Assembly: GCA_002353975.1 (NCBI GenBank)
Contig: DEKQ01000094.1
Coordinates: 7,467 to 24,249, forward strand
DNA length: 16,783 nucleotides
Origin: Prevotellaceae bacterium UBA2718
Lineage (GTDB): Bacteria; Bacteroidota; Bacteroidia; Bacteroidales; Bacteroidaceae
Direction of reading: 5' to 3'
A program made the position numbers and the translations under genes. Positions 1 to 8,000 of the stretch are shown here, piece after piece. The notes under the pieces were generated by a model. The model searched no databases, was not told the origin of the DNA, and saw only the letters and a program-made list of their open reading frames with translations. The first letter of the stretch is position 1; each line of letters opens with the position of its first letter.

Positions 1-12
1 GTTTTGAGATAT

Positions 13-36
13 GCAAGAAAATATCTTGCTTTTTTT
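13..36 (+). terminator. Probable Rho-independent terminator of an off-window upstream gene
   Basis: GCAAGA (13-18) pairs with TCTTGC (24-29) around a 5-base loop, followed directly by a run of seven T (30-36). An alternative stem, AGATAT (7-12) with ATATCT (21-26), overlaps it. The stem is short, but stem plus T-run fits an intrinsic terminator for a rightward gene ending left of the window. That gene itself is not visible. Confidence 0.5.
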
Positions 37-59
37 CTTCATGTATATAATTGGGATTT

Positions 60-91
60 TTTGTGTCGTTGAAATAATTTTATTAATTTTG
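60..91 (+). promoter_or_regulatory. Bacteroidetes-type sigma-ABfr promoter for the 133-855 gene
   Basis: TTTG at 60-63 and TAATTTTG at 84-91 are separated by exactly 20 bases. This matches the established Bacteroidetes -33/-7 consensus (TTTG, then TAnnTTTG). Transcription would start around 97-100, giving an untranslated leader of about 35 AT-rich bases before the ATG at 133. No Shine-Dalgarno sequence is seen in that leader, which is usual for this phylum. Confidence 0.7.
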
Positions 92-132
92 CACCGCGAA
101 ATGAAAGGATACATTATTTATTATTACATAAT

Positions 133-855
133 ATGAAAAGAGCAACGCTATTGATGTTTATGATGTGTCTGGCTGCCATTGCGGTGCAGGCACAGGTGAA
201 GGTCTGCATGAGTTATGCTGACCTGAAGGCAAACAAGTGGAAAGCTTATGAGAACCTGATTCCGGGCAAGGAGCCGGACTCTGTGCGTGTGTCGTATGAC
301 GGACAGGACTTCAGCATCAAGACGGCTGACAAGGAGTGTAACAGCGTGATAAAGAAGGAAGTGTTTATGATGTCCATAGACAAGCAGCTGTTCGTGAACC
401 AGCGCATGCTGCGCGACCAGGATGGCGTGATACTGCCGGTGAACAACTACCTGCGCGTGCTGCCATACAGCGGCGACAAGTATCTGGTGGTGTGCTATCA
501 TGCCTCGATGGGCGATGCGCTGACTTTGCTGAACATTGGTCTCGACATAGCGCTGCTTGCCACGGGCCACACCACGATGGGCTCTATATTCCTTGCCACA
601 GACCTGCTGCTGGGTAACGGTGAGCTGATGGAGAAGCAGGTGCTGTACCTGATGGACAAGGGTCCGAACGAGAAGGGGAAGATACTGCTGACGTTTGTGG
701 GCGACCAGTTTATGGAGAAGCTGCTGCGCGATGACCCCGTGACATTCTCCACATACTATGGTGCGGGCAGCAAGAGCAAACGCCAGTCGGCATCGAACAT
801 CCTGCCAATCCTGGTGAAGAAGGGGCTGATACAGGATTATCATCACAAGAAGTGA
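133..855 (+). CDS. Exported protein of unknown function, 240 residues
   Basis: I do not recognise this family. The protein opens with a clear signal peptide (MKR, a hydrophobic core at residues 5-18, then AVQA before Gln21), so it is exported, probably to the periplasm or outer envelope; no lipoprotein cysteine sits at the cleavage site. The mature N-terminus has a YADLKANKW segment (28-36). Residues 127-161 are rich in Leu, Ala, Gly and Ile and could be a membrane-associated or buried hairpin. The C-terminus is basic (KSKR at 214-217, HHKK at the end). The ATG at 133 is chosen because it gives the signal peptide and sits about 40 bases behind a consensus promoter. The acid phosphatase gene follows 85 bases downstream on the same strand and may be co-transcribed. 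The antisense frame is also open here, but its product is Gln/His-rich and unconvincing. A role in envelope biology is inference from export alone. Confidence 0.8.
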   Translation: MKRATLLMFMMCLAAIAVQAQVKVCMSYADLKANKWKAYENLIPGKEPDSVRVSYDGQDFSIKTADKECNSVIKKEVFMMSIDKQLFVNQRMLRDQDGVILPVNNYLRVLPYSGDKYLVVCYHASMGDALTLLNIGLDIALLATGHTTMGSIFLATDLLLGNGELMEKQVLYLMDKGPNEKGKILLTFVGDQFMEKLLRDDPVTFSTYYGAGSKSKRQSASNILPILVKKGLIQDYHHKK

Positions 856-877
856 AGAGTGAAAAGTGAAGAGTGAA
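850..877 (+). repeat. Two perfect tandem copies of a 14-mer overlapping a stop codon
   Basis: AAGTGAAGAGTGAA occurs at 850-863 and again at 864-877. The first copy includes the last sense codon's end and the TGA stop (853-855) of the upstream gene. Just downstream, ATTGGC (880-885) and GCCAAT (900-905) form a 6-bp inverted repeat with a 14-base loop but no T-run, so it is not a convincing terminator. Confidence 0.8.
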
Positions 878-913
878 GAATTGGCTTCGCTATTCTCTCG
901 CCAATACAGTTTA

Positions 914-937
914 TTAATTCGTTAATTTGTTAATTCT
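914..937 (+). repeat. Three tandem 8-mers of TTAATTYK type before the phosphatase gene
   Basis: TTAATTCG (914-921), TTAATTTG (922-929) and TTAATTCT (930-937) run head to tail and end three bases before the ATG at 941. The middle copy carries TAATTTG, one base short of the Bacteroidetes -7 box, but no -33 partner is seen at the right distance, so an own promoter for the phosphatase gene cannot be claimed. Confidence 0.75.
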
Positions 938-940
938 ATA

Positions 941-1669
941 ATGAGAAGAATTAGTCTTTTTTTCGCCGTCATTGTCTTTGCGGCGGTTCGTGTCAGTGCA
1001 CAGAAGGATAGTGTAGCAACAGTATATTTCACGCTGGAACAGCTCCCCAAGCTTGTCAATATCATGCCTGCGCCGCCGGCTTTTGACAGCCCGGAGTTTG
1101 CCTATGACGTGGTGCGCTACGGGTGGGGCAAGCAGCAGCGTCAGGACTCCGCGCGTGTGGCGCTGGCCATCAGGGATGCCGAGTGGCATGACCATGCCAA
1201 GCTCTACCTGCAGTGGAAGGAGGCCTTCGGCCTGGCTGTCAATGAGACGGAGACGCCCGAGATATGGAAACTGATGGAGACGAGCCTAGCTACGACCGAT
1301 CCTATGCGCAAGGAGGTGAAGGCGTTCTATGGCAGACAGCGCCCCTTTGAGCGCTTCAATGACTCTATGCCCTCTCACGAGGAGGATAACCTTAGAGGTG
1401 AGGGTAGCTATCCATCGGGCCACAGCCTGAGGGGCTGGACCGTCTCGCTGCTGCTGGCACAGATAGCGCCGGAGCGTGCCGACGCTATATACCGTCGCGG
1501 ATGGGACTACTGCGACAGCCGCGTAATACTGGGAGCCCACTGGCAGAGCGACGTGGATGCCAGCCGTACCGCCGCAAGCATCGGCTTCTGTGCGCTGCAG
1601 GGAAGCCCGGAGTTTATCAAGCAGATGAAAAAGGCGCAGAAAGAATACAATCGTTTAATGCACGATTGA
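941..1669 (+). CDS. Class A nonspecific acid phosphatase (PAP2 superfamily), exported
   Basis: Predicted periplasmic or secreted phosphomonoesterase that frees inorganic phosphate from organic phosphomonoesters. A signal peptide covers residues 1-20 (MRRIS, hydrophobic core, VSA before Gln21). The full PAP2 signature is present in order: K-x6-RP (Lys127, Arg134, Pro135), PSGH (158-161, within GSYPSGHS, the class A hallmark) and SR-x5-H-x3-D (Ser193, Arg194, His200, Asp204). In the known family mechanism His200 would be the nucleophile that carries the phospho-enzyme and His161 the proton donor, with Asp204 orienting the nucleophile. The length of 242 residues fits PhoN/PhoC-type enzymes (about 230-260). 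No membrane helices follow the signal peptide, which argues against lipid phosphatase or undecaprenyl-pyrophosphate phosphatase relatives. The ATG at 941 gives the signal peptide. A bidirectional terminator lies 110 bases downstream. All catalytic residues are intact; the true substrate range cannot be told from sequence. Confidence 0.93.
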   Translation: MRRISLFFAVIVFAAVRVSAQKDSVATVYFTLEQLPKLVNIMPAPPAFDSPEFAYDVVRYGWGKQQRQDSARVALAIRDAEWHDHAKLYLQWKEAFGLAVNETETPEIWKLMETSLATTDPMRKEVKAFYGRQRPFERFNDSMPSHEEDNLRGEGSYPSGHSLRGWTVSLLLAQIAPERADAIYRRGWDYCDSRVILGAHWQSDVDASRTAASIGFCALQGSPEFIKQMKKAQKEYNRLMHD

Positions 1670-1689
1670 TAATGCAGGACAGAGTAGGG

Positions 1690-1754
1690 GAGGCCGGCCT
1701 CGGTCCAGATGACCAAAGAGAGTAAGACCGACCCAGTCGATATGTCAATATGTC
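1690..1754. other. Small palindrome, hairpin and tandem 8-mers downstream of the phosphatase gene
   Basis: GAGGCCGGCCTC at 1690-1701 is a perfect 12-bp palindrome. TCGGTC (1700-1705) and GACCGA (1726-1731) form a 6-bp inverted repeat with a 20-base spacer. ATATGTCA (1740-1747) is followed by ATATGTCG (1748-1755), a tandem 8-mer. No open frame of note covers this stretch. Function unknown; it lies in the 3' untranslated part of the phosphatase transcript, before the terminator. Confidence 0.4.
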
Positions 1755-1778
1755 GAAGGGAGATTGAGAACGGCCCCC

Positions 1779-1825
1779 AAACAAAAAAGAGTGCAAGTCA
1801 TTTAGGCTTGCACGCTTTTTTGTTT
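1779..1825. terminator. Strong bidirectional intrinsic terminator between convergent genes
   Basis: Left arm 1779-1797 and right arm 1807-1825 pair over 19 positions with one mismatch (A1789 facing G... position in the GAGTGC/GCACGC step), around the 9-base loop TCATTTAGG. The core GTGCAAG/CTTGCAC is flanked by AAACAAAAAAG on the left and CTTTTTTGTTT on the right, so transcripts from either strand end in a U-rich run. It would stop the rightward phosphatase transcript 110 bases after its stop codon, and the leftward giant-gene transcript about 205 bases after its stop. Confidence 0.9.
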
Positions 1826-1832
1826 CCTATCA

Positions 1833-2027
1833 GTTAACTCAAGTTTCGCTTTAAGCTTGCTCAGTAGATAGAAGGAGTATGAGGAGATAGAGGTAGATAG
1901 AAGACAATACTTATATCCATTTGCGCCTATAAACACATAAAACCATATGTCCTCTCTCTCCCTCCTACTCCTTCTATCTCCTTCCTACTCCTTTGCAAGC
2001 AAAGCTTGCGAAAGTTGAATCAGTTAA
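1833..2027. repeat. Long imperfect inverted repeat with purine/pyrimidine-rich arms
   Basis: Left arm (1833-about 1903) and right arm (about 1948-2027) are imperfect reverse complements. The best block is 13 perfect bases, GATAGAAGGAGTA (1867-1879) with TACTCCTTCTATC (1966-1978). Outer blocks also pair: CAAGTTTCGC (1840-1849) with GCGAAAGTTG (2008-2017, one mismatch) and TTAACT (1834-1839) with AGTTAA (2022-2027). The right arm also holds GCAAGC-AAA-GCTTGC (1995-2009), a local hairpin. The element starts four bases after the stop codon of the giant leftward gene. No coding frame of note and no transposase lie within it. It may be a 3' RNA structure or a small palindromic intergenic element. 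Confidence 0.65.
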
Positions 2028-2030
2028 TAC

Positions 2031-5000
2031 TTATTCAGCTTTCTTTCCGATGTTGACGTTTGTATTGCCGGTGACTTCGGCATTGTTTCCACCGCCATAG
2101 ACGTTGTCGCGGATATCGACACCAAGGACATTCTGCTTTTCGTAGTAGGTCTCATTGGCTGAGGCAGTGCCTGTGGCAGGAGTATAGACAAACGGACTTG
2201 CGGTCGTACCTGCTCCGCTGCGGGTGTAGCAGTCTGCTGGCAAGTCTTCACCTGCGGTAACCTGCTTCACGATATAGACATCAGAGAGTGTAGCGATGTT
2301 GACAGTCGTGTTACCCATCACTTTGGCAGCGTTACCACCTCCAAAGACAGTATGGATAGCACCCATCTTTCCCTTGGCATGTGACGGGATGGGATAGTGG
2401 TTTGGTGTTTCCGCATTCTCACCGACAACAGATGCATCATCATCATAGTATTTGCCATAGACCTCATTGACGTTCACTGTCGGATTGCCCACCATCGTAG
2501 CACGTTCACCATAGCCACCACCAAAGATTTTACCGATGCTGGTAAACGACATCACGTTGACCTGAGGATCATCGTAGATCTTATCACCGGTATCTATCGG
2601 TGTGCCGTCAGCATTGTAGCCATAAACAGAATAAGCTGCCTGGTTACCACCGCCATAGAGTTCGCCAATCTTGATAGGACGACAGCCAACCTCCTCGATG
2701 TTCACAGTGATGGAACCGTCGATGGTACCGCTGAGGTTGTTACCGCCAAACACGCGGTCGAAGGTGCCGTTGGTGATGTTCAATGTTACATTACCCTTGA
2801 TAGCGGCAGCCTCAGCACCACCGTAGGCAGCCTGTAGTCCTGGGATACATGCCATCAGCAGCTTAGCCTCAGCATCCATCGGAGCACTCTTACCACCACC
2901 GTAGGCCTCGTTAACGCAGAAAGGACATCCGCTGTTTTCATCCAGCAGGGTCACTGCCGTCTGGCGCACATTACCCTTAGTGTTGGAGCCGCCGAAGACA
3001 CGGTGGATTGTACCACCAAAGACATTTACGGAAGCCTGGCCAGTGCCGTAGCCATAATGCGTTGCTCGGTCTTCAGGCGTCTGTGCATCAGCAGCATCAT
3101 TTGCGTAGGCATAGAAACCTACGTTAGCACCAGGATTAGGAATGTCATTTCCTTCTGCGTCTTTTCCTATAGCATCCTTACCATTACCACCGCCAAAGAG
3201 TTCATCTATCTCATAGGTGCCAATGATGGTTACCTTAGTAGCAGGTGTGGAGGCAGCATTACCACCGCCATAGACGGTCTGAATACTTGTCAGTTGGCAA
3301 CCGTCAATGATTACATCGGTTGTACCATTATCCAAGTCTTTCGGTGTGTATGCAGCCAGATTGCCACCGCCATATACGGCTCTCACATCATAGGAACCTT
3401 CATCCTTGGCATCGGTCACAGGAGTCTCACCGGTGGTGGTATTACCTATCTGAGACTTTCCTTCGTGCTGTGTAGCATAGATATGTACGGTAGAAGTACC
3501 CTCTGGTGAACTGTTGACATTGTTGCAACCGAAGATGTCACCCTTGACAACACAACCCTTGTCTGTGCTGCCCTTATCTTTGTTGAGCTCTACGGACACA
3601 TTCTTCGAGATGCCGTAGGCTACGTCTTCTGTTGTACCCATGCAGCCTCCATATACATTCTGATATATGGTGCCACCTGTCAGGCTGACAGAGAGGTTGC
3701 CGTGGTTGTCGCCCTCCTGCATCTTGCCGTATTTAGGATCATCAGCCATAGCAAAGTAAGTACCTACCGAAGCGATACGTCCGCCGCCATAGGCAGAGCC
3801 ATTGAGAGTACCACCAGTGATGGTCAGACTCGCATTACCGCCAACCACACCTGCGGTCAGTGCTCCGATGTGCCCCTGTCCGGCACCGAAGACGTTGCCG
3901 TCGTAGCCTGACGTGCCGTCACAACCAATCACTGTGGTCTTTTCTGCTGGCTGGCTGATAGTTGTTGTGACATTACCCATTACGTGACCATCCTCACCGC
4001 CGCCATAGACTGCGCCATAGACGGTACCGTTGGAGATGTCGATTGTTGTAGAAGCGATGTTTGTACTCGTGTTGAAGAAGATACGCTTGTCACCCATACC
4101 GGCACCATAGATGTTGCCACTGTTGGGGTTTGACTTGATTTCCTCTGCTGTGCGAGGCACGCCAATGGTGCCTCCTCTCATAGTGACGGTGACAGCGCCA
4201 TCGATGTCTGCCATCTCACAACCGCCATAGAGGTTGTTCAGGATGTGTCCGCCAGTGACGGTGACAGAGGCAGTACCTCCGATGTGTCCGGCAGACTTAA
4301 GCCACAAGCCTGGAGCGTATGGGTAGTAACCAGAACCACCGGCAAACACATTGCCATAGAACGTGCGGCCATCAGTTGCTACAGGCAGACCGCCTTCCGA
4401 TGTCGCTTTTCTGTCTGCCTCGGGGATATATGCAAAGTCGCCAGTGTAGTCGTATGTCCCACTCATGTTGGCATACTGGTCGTGAGGCGCACCCATACCA
4501 GCAGCGGTATATTGCCAGTGAGCGGTGCCGGGCAGACTTGTTGACGATGCAAATTCATCATCGGTATAGGCTTTGTCCTTTCCTACACCGCAGCCAATCT
4601 GACCGCCATTGATCTCTACATTAGTATTGTGCAGCACGTGTCCGCTCTCACTGCCGCCATATACAGAGCCGCAGACTAATGCCTTATCACTGATTGTGAG
4701 TTGAGTATTATTGAAGAAAGCACAGCTCTCGATGTTAGGATAGAGGTTAGGGTCTTTGGAATAACCTCTACCAGCACCAAACACATGACCGAAATCATCA
4801 GGACCGTCTGTGCCATGTCCCTGCATCGTGGCATTGGTCATACCAATCTTACCACCAGTGATGTTGATGGTGCAGAGACCAGTATTCTCAGCGCATGAAA
4901 GAGGCATGCCTACAGGCACTTCTGGATGTTCAGCGTGGTATGCTTCATCAGCAAGGGTGTATGTGCCTACCGAGCCCATAGCACCACCGCCATAGACGTT

Positions 5001-8000
5001 GTGAACTATATGGCCACCGTCGATATCTATCCGGGTGTTGCCCAGTACGATGCCAGCATTGAAGTCGTAGTATGTCTTCTTGTCGTCTCCTTCTCCACGG
5101 TCGAATGTATCTGTACCGCAACCACCACCATACACATTGCCACGATAAGGATAGCGTGCGCCACCATCAGTCTCTGGATTTGTTATACCGATGGTACCAC
5201 TATGTATAGTCACCTGTGCATTCTGGTAGTTATGTCCGTTCTCACCACCGCCATAGACAGAACCGGCAATCTTCGGATTCGTCAGGACAGGTGTTTCGCT
5301 TTGAGTTCCAATAACCACATTTGTATTTCCTACCCAAGCTATCTTATCGACATTGTCGTCTGTTTCAGGATCGCCCTCAGAACCACGAGAAGAACCGAAT
5401 ATCATGCCGTTTTCCTTACCGTCCGAGCCAAACGTGCCACCAGTGATGGTAATGTTTGCCGTACCTGTATTCTCAGTAAGAGAATTAGGGAATCCCGTTG
5501 TGCCGTCGTAGGTGAATGTGCCCACAGAACCGAACGCTCCACCGCCATAGACATTGTGTATAATCTTCGTAGTCTCCGTAGTACCAGAGATGTTGACGTT
5601 AGTATTACCCTTCACCAGTCCTGCATTGACATCATCATCCTTACCCTTACCACCGCCAAAGACGTTGCCCCATCGTGCACCGCCCTTACCTGTAGTGCCA
5701 ATAGTGCCGCAGGTAACATTCACCTCGGTATCACCAGCTACAACAGATTCTTCACCACCGCCATAGACGCTTTCGCCCACAGTTTTTCCATTGATTGTGA
5801 GAGTGACGTTACCGCTGACTGATCCAAGATTTTTGAGAGATACTTCAGTATATATATAGTTCTTCCCGTCACCATTGGGGTTTAAAATGGTTGGACTTCC
5901 AGTACTAAGTGTTTTTGTTCCAAATGACTTCGTATTAGTCCATTCGTATGTTGTAAATGTTCCGCCAGATTGCGGTTTAATCATACCTGTGTATAAGTTT
6001 GGTACTGGGGGAACCTTGTCCTTATTGTGGATATTAACTGTTCCTGCTGAAGCCGAGTAGCCAGCTCCGAAGACTGCACCATTTACAGTGCAGTTGTTAA
6101 GCGTTGAAGTTACGTTTCCTGTGACACCACCAAGGAAACCTCCACCATAGAAATTCGTATTGATGGTGCAGTTATTCAATGTACTTGTGACATTGCCGGT
6201 GTTGGTGGTGGCAAATTGGGCAGAGTAATAGTAGCTACGGTTAACGACTCTTCCATCAGTATAGTCACCCGTGGAAGGATTGATTACTTCTATGTCATAG
6301 TCGGCATGATAGCCCTGATCCTTATTGCGGTACTTTCCAGGAGTATAATTAGAGCTGATGGTTCCACTCCAATCAGAGATGGGAACACCCGTGGCATCGG
6401 TATTGGCATACTGCATATAGTTGGTGCCGCCATTGCCAGCACCGAAGAATTGGTTAAATACAGTATTGGATGCGCTGGTGGTGACGGTCTTGCCCGACAC
6501 CATGTCGCCAAACTTAGGACCGCCGCAGTATTTGCCGACAATGCTATTGTTGATGACTACATCAATGCTGCCTTTCACTATCTTATATGTATCGCCAGTA
6601 GCCTGAGCCATGACGCCGCCGCCATAGAACTCGCCAATGAGCGCACGATTGATACGCCATGTCACATCACCAGCAATGCCCTCCTTATAAGCTGCGGCTA
6701 TGGTGCCGAAGCGACCACCGTCGATATAACAGTGGGGGTTATCTACGAAGGGAGTGATTCCTTCATTGTAACCGCCAGTGAGGTAGAAACTAGTAAAGTC
6801 ACCGCCAAGAACGTTAACAGCACAATGGCGTGTTTGGTATTTAGCACCGGAACTGACATGGGCACCGGGGGTGAACGACGGCATGACAATATGGCCGCCA
6901 AGGATGACGTAATTGATGTGTTGATTGGTTTCATTGTTTTTGCCACGGCAGTACTGGTCGTAGATACCACCATTGAGGATGATAGGGCCTTCATCACGTT
7001 CCTTAAGCTCAAACTCAAACTGACCAAAGCGGATAAAGGCAGTCTCGGTAACCTCGAAATGTCCTTTGGAACGGTAGCAGCCGAGGGAGAAGAAATACTT
7101 CGAGTCATGCGTCTTGCCTGCGACACCCAACTCCACCACAGGAAGGAAATCAAAGCGTATGGGGGCTATAACCTGGCGTTTTGTTTGATAGCCGAGTTGC
7201 CATTCGAGACAGTAGTCGGGCTCTTCATCAAAGTCAAGGTCCACACTCATGATAGTGAAACCGCGAGTGGCTTCGGTGGCATGTGTGACATCTTTCTGAC
7301 CAACAGATTCCTGCACATTACCCACCAGCACAAGGGCATAGTCATAGACGGTCTTTTTCGCGTCTATATTAGTAGCAGTGAGCGTTTCCTTTATCGATGT
7401 GGTCTGAATGGTTGCATCAGGGATATTATTATCGCGTGTACCAGCAGGAGCAAAAGCAGCGCCAGTATTACCTATGGTAATATTGACTCTGTCGTAATAG
7501 CCATCTTTATTTGTCACATAGATGGCTTTGCCCCAATAGGCCTCAATGGTGATCTCCGTAACATCGTCAGGAACATAATAGTAGCCGCCTTGCGCAAAGA
7601 CACGGCCTGAAACACTGTAGAGGTCCTTATTCGTGCATTTACGGTCGGCAAAATTGTAACCATACTGCCAATCAGATACAAATGAGCCTTGTGTGCCGCC
7701 ACTGACATTGGTTATCTTCCAACCTGTCACCACCTGGTCGGTGTAGTTGCCGGCATACTTTTCCTGCCATGTAGCGCCGTCGGGGTTACCGAAAACGGTG
7801 TTGTAATAGGGCAACTGCACCTTGCGGTAACCGAAATCGTAGTGCAGGGAGTCCATGTCGGTGATGGGGATGAATAAATGCTGGTCAGGAGCAGAGCCGC
7901 CCGACTTGATAATGACTGAAAGCGTTCCGAGTTGCTTTCCCTCGAATGGATTGGCTGTGTTACGGTCAAACCAAGGGGTTCCCGTATTGGTATTGATAAT

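Noticed and set aside
148..846. 232-codon open frame on the minus strand opposite the first gene
   Set aside because: The product is rich in His and Gln with no recognisable start region or domain, while the + strand frame has a promoter and signal peptide.
1995..2010. GCAAGC-AAA-GCTTGC as a terminator for the leftward giant gene
   Set aside because: No T-run follows on the minus strand; the hairpin at 1779-1825 is a far better terminator.
1833..2027. Insertion sequence or transposon
   Set aside because: No transposase coding sequence, no matching terminal repeats of a known IS type and no clear target-site duplication were seen; kept only as an inverted-repeat element.
1840..2035. Frameshifted remnant of a T9SS sorting tail downstream of the 3080-residue gene
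   Set aside because: Reading the minus strand after the stop in all three frames by eye gives no GVYIV/KKVVVK-like sequence; the region is purine/pyrimidine-rich repeat instead.
4926..5822. 298-codon open frame on the + strand
   Set aside because: It reads the complement of the GGG repeats, giving recurrent TTAID/TTIHIA strings imposed by the opposite strand; not a gene.
2031..6632. CRISPR-like array suggested by regularly recurring DNA words
   Set aside because: The words are codons of the (Y/F)GGG motif in one open frame; spacing is irregular and repeats are not conserved outside the motif.
6216..7610. 464-codon open frame on the + strand inside the 3080-residue gene
   Set aside because: It is the antisense shadow of a compositionally biased repeat gene; it has no promoter or domain signature, and the minus-strand frame here has clear signal peptide and domain logic.
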